A DNA stretch of 64,000 nucleotides, from NCBI RefSeq assembly GCF_029626145.1, contig NZ_JARUBJ010000002.1:6830501-6894500 (forward strand), read 5' to 3'. The DNA is from Micromonospora sp. WMMD961. GTDB lineage: Bacteria > Actinomycetota > Actinomycetes > Mycobacteriales > Micromonosporaceae. The notes beneath the pieces were generated by a model. The model saw only the letters and a program-made list of their open reading frames with translations, searched no databases and was not told the DNA's origin. The position numbers were made by a program, and so were the translations under genes. Below are positions 21,792 to 30,568 of the stretch, one piece after another (position 1 is the stretch's first letter; the number at the start of each line of letters is the position of its first letter).

Positions 21792-22777
21792 GCCAGGTCC
21801 GCCTTTCGTCCGGCGCCGACGGGCTCGCGGGCCTCGTCGGGCCGGTGCCCGGTCAGGTACAGGAACGCCTCGTCCAGCGTCGCGCGCCGCAGACCGATGT
21901 CCTCGACCGCGATCCCGGCGTCGTCCAAGGCCCGCACCACGTCGACAAGCCCGGCCACCCGGTCGGCCACCGGGACGCTGAGGCGCCGGATCTCCCGATC
22001 GACCTCCGGCTCGACACCGCAGATCGGCGCGACGACGCCGGCGGCCCGGGTCAGCGCGGCGAGGTCACGGACCACCACCTCGATCCGGTCACCGCCGGTC
22101 ATCGACTTCAGCTCGTCCGGTGAGCCCTCGGCCACCACCCGCCCGGCGTCGATCACCGAGATGCGGTTGGCGAGCTGGTCGGCCTCCTCCAGGTACTGCG
22201 TGGTGAGCAGCACCGTGGTCCCGTCCGTGACCAGGCCGCGGACCAGGTCCCACACCTGGTTACGGCTGCGCGGGTCCAGGCCGGTCGTCGGCTCGTCGAG
22301 GAAGAGCACGCGGGGGGTACGGATCAGGCTGGCGGCGAGGTCCAGCCGTCGGCGCATTCCGCCCGAGTACTCGCCGGCGGACCGACTCGCCGCCTCGCTC
22401 AGCCCGAACCGTTCCAGCAGCTCGTCGGCGCGATGGCGGGCTTGCCGCCGGCCGAGCCGGAACAGTCGGCCGAACAGTTCCAGGTTCTGCCGGCCACTGA
22501 GGATCTCGTCGACCGCGGCGTACTGCCCGGTCAGCCCGATCCGGGCGCGCACCTCGTCCGGCTGGCGCAGCACGTCGTACCCGGCCACGCTGGCCCTGCC
22601 GGCGTCGAAACGCAGCAGCGTGGCAAGGACCCGTACCGCCGTCGTCTTACCCGCGCCGTTGGGGCCGAGCAGCCCGTACACCGTGCCGGCCGGCACGGCC
22701 AGGTTGAACGTGTCCAGCGCTCGGGTCGGGCCGTACCGCTTGCCCAGCCCCTCGGCGACCACCTCGAAAGTCGTCAT
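21788..22777 (-). CDS. DrrA-like ABC exporter ATPase
   Basis: A 329-residue ATPase from ATG 22777. Walker A GPNGAGKTT, the Q-loop region IGLTGQYAAVDEILSGRQNL, signature EYSGGMRRRLDLA, Walker B VLFLDEPTTGLDP and switch TTQYLEEADQLA are all typical of the daunorubicin-resistance ATPase family. The C-terminal part also fits: DELKSMTGGDRIEV, then a regulatory region to residue 329. It powers the permease encoded next. It starts 30 bases after the AfsR-type regulator stops, on the same strand, so the three genes probably form an operon. Confidence 0.93.
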   Translation of the reverse strand: MTTFEVVAEGLGKRYGPTRALDTFNLAVPAGTVYGLLGPNGAGKTTAVRVLATLLRFDAGRASVAGYDVLRQPDEVRARIGLTGQYAAVDEILSGRQNLELFGRLFRLGRRQARHRADELLERFGLSEAASRSAGEYSGGMRRRLDLAASLIRTPRVLFLDEPTTGLDPRSRNQVWDLVRGLVTDGTTVLLTTQYLEEADQLANRISVIDAGRVVAEGSPDELKSMTGGDRIEVVVRDLAALTRAAGVVAPICGVEPEVDREIRRLSVPVADRVAGLVDVVRALDDAGIAVEDIGLRRATLDEAFLYLTGHRPDEAREPVGAGRKADLA

Positions 22778-22807
22778 GCCCCCACGGTGCGGTGGTCCGC
22801 TGACGAG

Positions 22808-25657
22808 TCACGCACGGTCCGCTGACGGCGGCGCACCGGGGCCGGCCTGCTCCGCCTCGGCGATCTGTTCGAGAACGAACATGATCTCCGTCCGGGTGGC
22901 GTCGCCGACGTACCAGCCGGTGAGTCCGCCGGTGAGCGCCACTTCGCAGAACCGCCTCGCCTCGACCAGATCACCGCGCAGCCGTGCCACCTGGGCGAGG
23001 CCGAGCCGGGCGCCGGCGACGAACTCCGGTGCGCCGCTGCGCTGCGCGAGGAGCAGGGCTGCGGCGAAGTCGTCGTGCGCCGCGCCGAGGTCACCGGCGC
23101 GCAGCCCGATCTCGCCCCGCGTACGCAGCATGTCGGCCTGGTCGACAGTCGATTCGAGTTCCTCGGCCAAGCCCATGGCCTGGTCCATGTAGGCGCCCGC
23201 CGCTTCCGGATCATCGCGCCAGGCGGCGAGTTCGCCGAGCACGCCCAGCGTGATCATGGACCCCCAACGGTCCCCGGCCTGCCGGAAGCCGTCGAGCGCG
23301 GCGTCCAGTGCCGTCCCGGCCTCGTCCCACCGACCAATCCACATCTGCACCGAGCCGCTGCCCATCGCGTCCAACGCATTGATCCACACGTCCGAGCCGA
23401 CCAGCCGTCGCAGCTCCCGCATCAGCTCGTTGACGTGCTCGGACCCGCCGGACGGCGGGCCGGCCGAGATTCCCGACAGATACAGCAGGAAGGGTTGCCG
23501 GGGCGGTCGGTCGAGACTGCGGATGACCCAAGGCTGTGTTCTCAGCGAGTCCAGCGGCCCGGATCCACTGAGCGAGGCGTTGTAGACGCACAGCGCGAAC
23601 TCCTCGCGCAGCCCGGGAGGCGCTTCGGCACCGAGCACGTCGAGGACGTCGGCGGCCAGCCGGGCCCCTTCCCCACGCATGCCGCGCAGCCACCAGTAGA
23701 ACGACAGGGCCGCGACCAACCCGGCCGCGTCGGCCGCGTCTCCGGCAACGGTGGCACGGCGCAGCGCGGCATGGAGGTTGTCCCGCTCGGCGTCGAGCCG
23801 CCGCAACCAGTGCAACTGCTCCGCTCGCCGGAGGTGGTCGCTGGCGGTCCAGGCGAACTCCAGGAAGTACGCGGTGTGCGCACGGCGCAGGTCGTCGGCC
23901 TCGCCCGCGTCGGCGAGACGCTCGGCGCAGAAGGCGCGGACCGTCTCCAGCATCCGGTACCGGCCACCGGACATCTCCACGAAGGACTTGTCGACCAGGC
24001 CGGTCAGTGCGTCGACGACTTCCTCCCTGGGCAGGCCACAGACCTGTTCGGCAGCCTCCAGCGTCGCACCGCCGGCGAAGACGGTCAGGCGTCGAGCCAT
24101 CGTCCGTTCGGCATCGCCGAGCAGATCCCAACTCCACTCGACCACGGCTCGGAGCGTCCGGTGTCGCGGCGGCGCGGCCCGACTGCCCATCGACAGCAGC
24201 CGGAACCGATCGTCGAGGCGGGCAGCCACCTCGGCGACGGGCAGTGCGCGCAGCCGGGCGGCGGCCAACTCGATAGCCAACGGCAGGCCGTCGAGGGTGC
24301 GGCAGATCCGCAGCACCGTGTCGACGGTGGCCGGCGTGACGGTGAAGTCGGGTACGACGTCGGCGGCCCGCTGGGCGAAGAGGCGGACGGCGGCGTAGTC
24401 GTCGGCTTCCGGCGCGGACGCTCCCAGCGGTGGCAGGGTGAGCCCGGACAGCGGGCACAACGCCTCGCCGGCCAGCCCAAGCGGCTCGCGACTGGTGGCC
24501 AGGACACGCAGGGCCGGGCAGGCGCCCAGCAGACGCGCGGCCAGCCGGGCGGCATCGGCGATGACGTGCTCACAGTTGTCGAGCACCAACAGCAGCCGGC
24601 GTTCGGCGAGCGCCTCGACCAACCGGTCGGTGGGTTGCCGGCCCGGCTCGGCCGGGGCGCGCAGGCCCGCGTCGCGCAGGCCGAGCGCGCTCAACACCGC
24701 CTGCGGTACGTCCGAACCGTCGGCCAACCCGGCCAGTTCGACGAAGCGGACCTCCCCGTCGACCCGGCCCGCAGCCTCGATCGCCAACCGGGTCTTGCCT
24801 GCTCCTCCGGGACCGATGAGGGTGACCAGCCTCCGCTCGCCGAGCAGATCGCCGACGCGCTTGAGCTCCTCGTCCCTACCGACGAACGTGGTGAGCTGGC
24901 TCGGCAACGCCCGTTGGGTCGACGCGCTCTCCTCACCTCGCAGCACCGCGAGGTGGATCGCGGCCAGCTCCGCCGACGGGTCGGTGCCGAGCTGCTCGGC
25001 CAACGTGCTCCGGGCGGCCTCGAACTCGGCCAGCGCCTCCGCCAACCTGCCCAGTGCGGACAGGGCACGCATGAGCTGGCCCCGTGACCGCTCCCGCAGC
25101 GGGTGCGCGGCGACGAACTCCCGCAGCTCCGCGACCAGTGCTGCCGACGCACCCATCGCCAGGTCCGCGTCGACCCGGTCTTCGATCGCGGCCAGCCGTA
25201 GTTCGTCCAGCCGGGCCGCCTGGGCGGGCGCACCCGGAACATCGGCCAGGGCGGGGCCACGCCACAGCGCCAGCGCCTCGCGCAACACGGTCGCCGCTCG
25301 GGGCCAGTCACCACCGGCGAGCGCGCGCCGCCCGGCCTCGGCACGTCGCTCGAACTGGTACGCGTCGACATCCTCGGGATCCACGGCGAGGCGGTAGCCG
25401 GCCGGGTGGAACTCGATCGGGTTCTGCTCGGCGGGCAGAGTCTGACGTAGGCGCGACACCTGGGACTGGAGCGCGTTGGCCGCACCTCGGGGAGGGCGTT
25501 CGCCGTACAGGCCGTCGATCAGTCGGTCGGCGGAGACGACCCGTCCCGCGTCGAGCAGAAGGAGCGCCAGCAGCGCGCGCAGCCGAGGGCCGCCCACAGG
25601 AATCTCGCGCCCGTCGGCCAGCAGCACCTGGGTCGGCCCCAGGATGCGGAAACGCAT
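22808..25657 (-). CDS. AfsR/SARP-type regulator with BTAD, NB-ARC and TPR regions
   Basis: A 949-residue regulator from ATG 25657 (MRFRILGPTQVLLADG). Residues 1-95 are an OmpR-type winged helix, about 97-245 the bacterial transcriptional activation domain (BTAD), and about 275-560 an NTPase with LIGPGGAGKTRLAIE, LLVLDNCEHV and ATSREPLGL. The remainder consists of TPR-like helical repeats. This is the architecture of AfsR-like antibiotic regulators, where NTP binding controls DNA binding. Lying 30 bases upstream of the DrrAB-like exporter, it most likely controls that exporter and itself. No biosynthetic cluster is next to it. Confidence 0.9.
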   Translation of the reverse strand: MRFRILGPTQVLLADGREIPVGGPRLRALLALLLLDAGRVVSADRLIDGLYGERPPRGAANALQSQVSRLRQTLPAEQNPIEFHPAGYRLAVDPEDVDAYQFERRAEAGRRALAGGDWPRAATVLREALALWRGPALADVPGAPAQAARLDELRLAAIEDRVDADLAMGASAALVAELREFVAAHPLRERSRGQLMRALSALGRLAEALAEFEAARSTLAEQLGTDPSAELAAIHLAVLRGEESASTQRALPSQLTTFVGRDEELKRVGDLLGERRLVTLIGPGGAGKTRLAIEAAGRVDGEVRFVELAGLADGSDVPQAVLSALGLRDAGLRAPAEPGRQPTDRLVEALAERRLLLVLDNCEHVIADAARLAARLLGACPALRVLATSREPLGLAGEALCPLSGLTLPPLGASAPEADDYAAVRLFAQRAADVVPDFTVTPATVDTVLRICRTLDGLPLAIELAAARLRALPVAEVAARLDDRFRLLSMGSRAAPPRHRTLRAVVEWSWDLLGDAERTMARRLTVFAGGATLEAAEQVCGLPREEVVDALTGLVDKSFVEMSGGRYRMLETVRAFCAERLADAGEADDLRRAHTAYFLEFAWTASDHLRRAEQLHWLRRLDAERDNLHAALRRATVAGDAADAAGLVAALSFYWWLRGMRGEGARLAADVLDVLGAEAPPGLREEFALCVYNASLSGSGPLDSLRTQPWVIRSLDRPPRQPFLLYLSGISAGPPSGGSEHVNELMRELRRLVGSDVWINALDAMGSGSVQMWIGRWDEAGTALDAALDGFRQAGDRWGSMITLGVLGELAAWRDDPEAAGAYMDQAMGLAEELESTVDQADMLRTRGEIGLRAGDLGAAHDDFAAALLLAQRSGAPEFVAGARLGLAQVARLRGDLVEARRFCEVALTGGLTGWYVGDATRTEIMFVLEQIAEAEQAGPGAPPSADRA

Positions 25658-25733
25658 GCATGGATTGTCACTCAGCGCCGGTCCGTTCACGCTGACCGAT
25701 CGCCGATCTTGCAGATCATGAGGCCCCTGCCGA

Positions 25734-26333
25734 TTACAGCGCCCCACCAACTGAGAGCCGTCGAGCAGCGGTACGTAGTTCGGTGACGGCTGACCGCTCG
25801 ACCGTCGACTCCTGCAGGAGTCTCAATGCCTCCGCTTGACGCCGCAGCTCAGCCTGAACGAGGGGCGACTCCCGCAAGGCCTCCCGGTCGTCCGCGTCGA
25901 GCACTTCGAGGCCCTGCTCGCGAGCCGCGAATTCGTCGACGGCCGCATACGCCCGCTCGGCGGTGTACGCGGCATAGGAGGCGTCATCGGCACCCAGCAG
26001 CTCGAGCAGGTAGACGAGCGACGCGATCGCATCCTCTGCCTGGGGTGCCCATTCGTTCCATTCATCCGCCGAGGGCAACAGCTCCTTCACCGACTCCGGC
26101 GACGGCAGGTCCGAATGGATCACCTCCGGCTCGCGGCCTTCCAGAGCCGACCAGACAGCGTCGACGCTGGCCCGCACGAGGTTGGCGTCACCAACCTGCT
26201 CCAACTCGCTGTATCTCACGTACGAGGCCACCAGAACCTCGACGCAACTGGCCGCGAACGCAATGCGTCCGGACAGTGTGAGGGTGGTGAGGACCTCGCG
26301 AAGCCTCTGACCATCGAAACGCACCGTAGACAT
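25734..26333 (-). CDS. DUF416 family protein
   Basis: A 199-residue protein. ATG 26333 (MSTVRFDGQRLREVL) is preferred to ATG 26381, as the added residues are not family-like. It is wholly helical and acidic: GRIAFAASCVEVLVASYVRYSE, then a run like VRASVDAVWSALEG, then EDAIASLVYLLELLGADD, as in the DUF416 (YjaG-like) family. The function of this family is not known. It ends 77 bases before the AfsR-type gene on the same strand, so it could be the first gene of that transcript, but a separate promoter is equally possible. Confidence 0.72.
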   Translation of the reverse strand: MSTVRFDGQRLREVLTTLTLSGRIAFAASCVEVLVASYVRYSELEQVGDANLVRASVDAVWSALEGREPEVIHSDLPSPESVKELLPSADEWNEWAPQAEDAIASLVYLLELLGADDASYAAYTAERAYAAVDEFAAREQGLEVLDADDREALRESPLVQAELRRQAEALRLLQESTVERSAVTELRTAARRLSVGGAL

Positions 26334-26381
26334 CAGCACCCCACGACCATCGATCGGCGGACAACCCGACAGCCTGTTCAT

Positions 26382-28343
26382 CTACGTGGCCTCCGCGTCC
26401 CGGGTCGGCGGTGACGCGCCGTCGACAGGCGACAACGGAGTCGGTACCGGATGAGCTGCACCGGGCGCCGAAGCAGCGACCTCCTGACCTGTCGGTCCCG
26501 GCAGTGGTTCAGGTCCTGCTGCCAACTGGGTCGGTACGGGCCGGGGCACCGATCCGATGTGACCGGGTGGCGTCAGGGTCCTGCCCGGCACGGGTGGGGC
26601 GCACCGCCGCGTCAGCCAGTCCAACCCGCGCCGCCGGGCGACAACGGTCAGTCGATCACCGGCGAAGATCACCTGCCGGGGGTCGAGGTCCTTCCACCAG
26701 ATCGTCTTGCCACCGCCGGCCGGAGTCCGGGCGATCAGCCGGACCTGCCCGTCCCGGTTGACCACCTCCAGCGGTCGTCCGTCCAGCTCGGATCCGGCGG
26801 CGACCGGCACCTCGGCCACCGGCAGCGCGTGCCGGTCGACCGGAATGGTGGTGATCACCGCGCGTTCGGTGAGCGCCCCGATGAAGGCCGGGGCGGCCAG
26901 GTAGGAGACCGACCGGGACACGCCGAGGGCGAAGGTCTCCTCCACCCGCTCGGCGAAGTCACCGTCGAAGAACCGCAGCACCACCCGCAGGTCGTTACGC
27001 AGATCGCGAGCGGTGAGTGCCGCCTCCAGGTTGGCGACATCGTCGGTGGACGCCACCACCAGCGCCTGGCAGTCCGCCACCGACGCGGCGACGAGCGTTT
27101 CCGGCAGCGCGGCGTCGCCGACGATCAGCGGCACCTCCAGTTGACGGGCCAGGGCTGCGCCGCGCGGCTCCGGATCCTTGTCGATCGCCACCACCTCGAC
27201 GTCGTACTCGCGGAGCTGCGCCATCACCCGCGTCCCGACGTTGCCCAGGCCGATCAGGACGACGTGCCCGGCCCGCGCCGGCTGCAACCGGCCGCTGTGC
27301 AGAGCCAGCCGGGCGTTGACGATGCCGTCCACCACCACCGCGGTGATCAGCGGGATCAGCGCCAACCCGGCCAGGTTGAGCACCACCTGCATGATCTGCG
27401 CGTCCGGCGGCTTGCCGGTGTCCGGGTCGGCGCCGCTGAGCGTGGTGACCAGCGTCAGGTACAACGCTTCCAACGGAGAGACGTCCTCGGCGCGGGAGAT
27501 CAGCGCCCCCAGCACCGCGATCAGCGCGAGCACCATCATCACCGCGATGCCGATCTTGCGGGTGGCAAAACCACGGATGGCCCGCATGAGTACGGCGACC
27601 GGGCGACGCCGCCGACGGGCTCGGACCAGTCGACGGGCGGCAACCTCGGTGCCCGGCGGCTGCCCGGTCGCCTCGGCGAGCACCAGGTCCGCACCGGCCT
27701 GCTCGGCCGGCAGCAACTCGACGCCCTGCGCCTCGTTGAGGTGGGCCAAGGCGCAGACCACATCCTGCGGTCGGACGTCGGTCCGCCGCGCCACCCGCAG
27801 CGTCTTGTCCCGATGCTGGAAGGAGCTGGGGTCGACCTCGTTGAGCGCGGCGGCCACGAAGGCCGGCGCGGCCATCTCGGCGTCGGAGAGCACCTCGACC
27901 GGCGCCTTCAGCAGTTTGCGCACCCCGTCGGCGAGCGTGCCGTTGAACATCCGCAGCACCTGGCGGACGCGCTGGTCGACGGCCTGCGCGCAGAGCGCGG
28001 CATGCAGGTTGCCGACGTCGTCCTGGTTCAGCAGGGCCAACCCGGTCGCCCCGGCCAGACCGGCGGCCTCGAAGGTGTCCACGTCCAGCCGATCCGAGCG
28101 GACCACCCGGACTCCTCGTAGTGCCGCCACGTCCGGGCCGTTGCTGCGGTAACGCTCCGGCACCACGACTGTCACCCGGGCCCCACCCGCCGGCAGCTCG
28201 GATTCGAGCATCGCCCGGGCCACGTAGTAGGCGAGCGCGTCCTTTCCGCAGACCACGTAGTGCGGTCGCGGATCGCCGGCGGACCGCAGTCGCCAGTTCC
28301 ACTCGACCGCCCGTCGCGCCCTGTCCCGCCACGGCTCTGCCAT
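26382..28343 (-). CDS. RCK-TM-pore-TM-RCK protein, atypical ion-channel-like
   Basis: A 653-residue protein from ATG 28343. Residues about 27-240 form a TrkA-N/RCK-type nucleotide-binding domain (HYVVCGKDALAYYVARAM). TM1 is at about 263-282, a pore-loop-like SPLEALYLTLVTTLSGAD follows, then TM2 at about 318-340. A second RCK begins with HVVLIGLGNVGTRVMAQL and ends with a TrkA-C-like part. The potassium filter TVGYG is absent; TTLSGAD occupies its place. One RCK before and one after the pore is unusual and recalls CASTOR/POLLUX-type or tandem-RCK channels. It is likely a cation-handling membrane protein regulated by nucleotide or ions; ion specificity is unknown. Confidence 0.82.
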   Translation of the reverse strand: MAEPWRDRARRAVEWNWRLRSAGDPRPHYVVCGKDALAYYVARAMLESELPAGGARVTVVVPERYRSNGPDVAALRGVRVVRSDRLDVDTFEAAGLAGATGLALLNQDDVGNLHAALCAQAVDQRVRQVLRMFNGTLADGVRKLLKAPVEVLSDAEMAAPAFVAAALNEVDPSSFQHRDKTLRVARRTDVRPQDVVCALAHLNEAQGVELLPAEQAGADLVLAEATGQPPGTEVAARRLVRARRRRRPVAVLMRAIRGFATRKIGIAVMMVLALIAVLGALISRAEDVSPLEALYLTLVTTLSGADPDTGKPPDAQIMQVVLNLAGLALIPLITAVVVDGIVNARLALHSGRLQPARAGHVVLIGLGNVGTRVMAQLREYDVEVVAIDKDPEPRGAALARQLEVPLIVGDAALPETLVAASVADCQALVVASTDDVANLEAALTARDLRNDLRVVLRFFDGDFAERVEETFALGVSRSVSYLAAPAFIGALTERAVITTIPVDRHALPVAEVPVAAGSELDGRPLEVVNRDGQVRLIARTPAGGGKTIWWKDLDPRQVIFAGDRLTVVARRRGLDWLTRRCAPPVPGRTLTPPGHIGSVPRPVPTQLAAGPEPLPGPTGQEVAASAPGAAHPVPTPLSPVDGASPPTRDAEAT

Positions 28344-28438
28344 GCCCGGATCGTAATCAGCACGGCCATGCCGGGCGACCCTGTCCGGATCATCCCCCGA
28401 CCAGGCATGCCCGCACCGACGACGGGTAGAGCAGCGAC

Positions 28439-28921
28439 ATGCAGACGTTCCTCCCGTACCCGGACTTCCTGGCCAGCGCCCGCGCGTTGGACCAGAAGCG
28501 GCTGGGCAAGCAGCGGGTGGAGGCCATCCAGGTGCTACGCGGACTCACCCGACCCGATTACGGCTGGCGCAACCACCCGGCCGTGAAGATGTGGGCCGGG
28601 TACGAGGAGGCGCTCACCCGCTACGGGCTGGACATGTGCGCGGTGTGGACCGAACCGGGGCGGGCGGACACCTGCGCCACCACGATGACCGTCGACCTCG
28701 CCGCCGCCTGCGGGGCCGGGGTCGTACGGACCCAGGAGGAGCTGGACCGGGCCGGCGAGCTGCCGCCGTGGCTGGGCCGCGACGACCTGCACCTGAGCCA
28801 CCGCTCGTCGTTGCTGCGCAAGGACCCGTCGCACTACCGCCCGCTGTTCGGCGACGACGTCCCGGAGGACCTGGAGTACGTCTGGCCGGCCTCCGACCGC
28901 GAGCGCCGCTGCCTCCCGTAG
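28439..28921 (+). CDS. MSMEG_6728 family protein (pyrimidine-dimer glycosylase-like)
   Basis: A 160-residue protein from ATG 28439. The start MQTFLPYPDF, the motif LDQKRLGKQRVEAIQVLRGL, YGWRNHPAVKMWAGYEEAL, and later LSHRSSLLRKDPSHYRPLF match the MSMEG_6728 family. This family is related by sequence to T4 endonuclease V-like pyrimidine-dimer glycosylases; DNA repair activity has not been shown for it to my knowledge. It is divergent from the channel-like gene and is followed 27 bases later by the CrtU-like flavoprotein, so those two may be co-transcribed. Confidence 0.78.
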   Translation: MQTFLPYPDFLASARALDQKRLGKQRVEAIQVLRGLTRPDYGWRNHPAVKMWAGYEEALTRYGLDMCAVWTEPGRADTCATTMTVDLAAACGAGVVRTQEELDRAGELPPWLGRDDLHLSHRSSLLRKDPSHYRPLFGDDVPEDLEYVWPASDRERRCLP

Positions 28922-28948
28922 GGGAGACTGAGCCGACGGAGGTGCGCC

Positions 28949-30502
28949 ATGGCGTTGTCGCAAGTGGTGGGTCGGCTCATCGGCGTACGGCAGCACGTGG
29001 TGGACCCGGGCGGCGGTGGCGCGCACCGCGTGCCGCGACCGACCACGGCGGTGGTGGTCGGCGGCGGCATCGCCGGCATGTCGGCGGCGGTGGTGCTGGC
29101 CGAGCGGGGTGTGGCGGTCACGGTGTTGGAGGCCGCACCGACGCTCGGCGGTCGACTGGGAGCCTGGCCCGAGGCGCTCTCCGACGGCAGCCAGCAGAAC
29201 GAGCACGGCTTTCACGCGTTCTTCCGGCAGTACTACAACTGGCGGTCGGTTCTCCGCCGGGTCGACCCTGACCTTGCCTTCCTCAAGCCCATTCCGGGCT
29301 ACCCGATCCTCAGCGAGCAGTGGCCGACCGAGGAGTTCGGCAAGCTGCCGCCGGCACCTCCGGCGAACCTGCTCGCGTTGCTGCTACGTAGCCCCAGCCT
29401 GCGCCTGGCCGACCTGCGACTGATGGATCGCGACGCCGCGTTGCCGCTGCTCACCTACGATCCGGTACGCACCTACGCCGAGTTGGACGGCACCACCGCC
29501 GACGAGCTGCTGGCGTCGCTGCGGCTGCCGGACCGGGCGCGGGCGATGCTGTTCGAGGTCTTCTCGCACTCGTTCTTCAACCACGAGGCCGAGATGTCGG
29601 CCGCCGAGATGGTCGCGCAGTTCCACTTCTACCTGCTCGGCAACCCGGAGGGGCTGGCGTTCGACTGCCCCGACGAGGACTACGCCACGGCGATCTGGGA
29701 GCCGCTGACCCGGCACGTCGAGAAGCACGGCGGCCGGGTGCTCACCAGCTCCGCCGCGACCGGGGTGCACCGCGACGCCGACGGCTGGCGGGTGGCGACC
29801 ACCGACGGCGGCAGCCACCCGGCCGGGCACGTCGTGCTGGCTGTCGACCCGCCGGCGCTCGCCGCACTGGTCGCGGCCTCTCCCGATCTCGTCGAGCAGG
29901 CACCGGAGCTGGCGGCGCGAATGCCCGCGTTCGGCCGGCCCGGCCCGCCGTACGCGGTGGCGCGGTACTGGTGCGACGGGGACGTGGCCGCCGAGCGGGC
30001 GGTGTTCAGCGGGGTGTCCCGGCAGCCCACTCTGGACTCGGTGACGCTCTACCACCGGTTGGAGAACGAGCCTCGGCGCTGGGCGCGGCAGACCGGCGGG
30101 TCGGTCATCGAGTTGCACGCGTACGCCTGCGAGCCCGACGTACCGGCCGACGAGCTGGCCGAACGGATGCGCCGCGAGCTGGTCGCGCTCTGGCCGGAGG
30201 CCGGCGACCTGCGGGTCCGCGAGCTGCGGGCACGGGTCGAGGCGCAGGCGCCGGCGTTCACGCCGGGCAGCCACGCCTGGCGTCCCGGGGTACGCACCGA
30301 CGCGCCCGGCGTCTACCTGGCCGGCGACGGCATCGCCACGGACTTCCCGAGCGCGTTGATGGAACGCTCCGCGGCGACCGGGATCATCGCCGCGAACCAC
30401 ATCCTGCGGGCAGAGGGCGCCTCGGCCGAGCCGGTGCGCTCGATCCGACCGCGAGGGCTGCTGGCCGGGCGCGGCAAGCCGAATCGACGAAACCCGACAT
30501 AA
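28949..30502 (+). CDS. CrtU-like FAD-dependent oxidoreductase (carotenoid desaturase family)
   Basis: A 517-residue flavoprotein from ATG 28949 with GGAGGTG upstream. After a 32-residue leader comes the Rossmann motif VVVGGGIAGMSAAVVLAERG with TVLEAAPTLGGR. Then follow GFHAFFRQYYN, the phrases EVFSHSFFN and AAEMVAQFHFYLLGNPEG, and a C-terminal FAD-binding YLAGDGIATDFPSALMERS. These phrases are those of CrtU (isorenieratene synthase, beta-carotene desaturase/methyltransferase) and close relatives, judged from memory of the family. No other carotenoid gene is nearby, so it may act on a pigment made elsewhere or on another polyene. Oxidoreductase certain, substrate unsure. Confidence 0.75.
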   Translation: MALSQVVGRLIGVRQHVVDPGGGGAHRVPRPTTAVVVGGGIAGMSAAVVLAERGVAVTVLEAAPTLGGRLGAWPEALSDGSQQNEHGFHAFFRQYYNWRSVLRRVDPDLAFLKPIPGYPILSEQWPTEEFGKLPPAPPANLLALLLRSPSLRLADLRLMDRDAALPLLTYDPVRTYAELDGTTADELLASLRLPDRARAMLFEVFSHSFFNHEAEMSAAEMVAQFHFYLLGNPEGLAFDCPDEDYATAIWEPLTRHVEKHGGRVLTSSAATGVHRDADGWRVATTDGGSHPAGHVVLAVDPPALAALVAASPDLVEQAPELAARMPAFGRPGPPYAVARYWCDGDVAAERAVFSGVSRQPTLDSVTLYHRLENEPRRWARQTGGSVIELHAYACEPDVPADELAERMRRELVALWPEAGDLRVRELRARVEAQAPAFTPGSHAWRPGVRTDAPGVYLAGDGIATDFPSALMERSAATGIIAANHILRAEGASAEPVRSIRPRGLLAGRGKPNRRNPT

Positions 30503-30568
30503 GCCGCATAAGCTGCCGTACGCTCGAATGATCAACCGTCGATCGGCCGGGCGGGAGGGCAGCGGCAG

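Noticed and set aside
26451..28121. 556-codon plus-strand frame over the channel-like gene
   Set aside because: The minus-strand frame has two RCK domains and TM helices; this one is an Arg/His-rich shadow.
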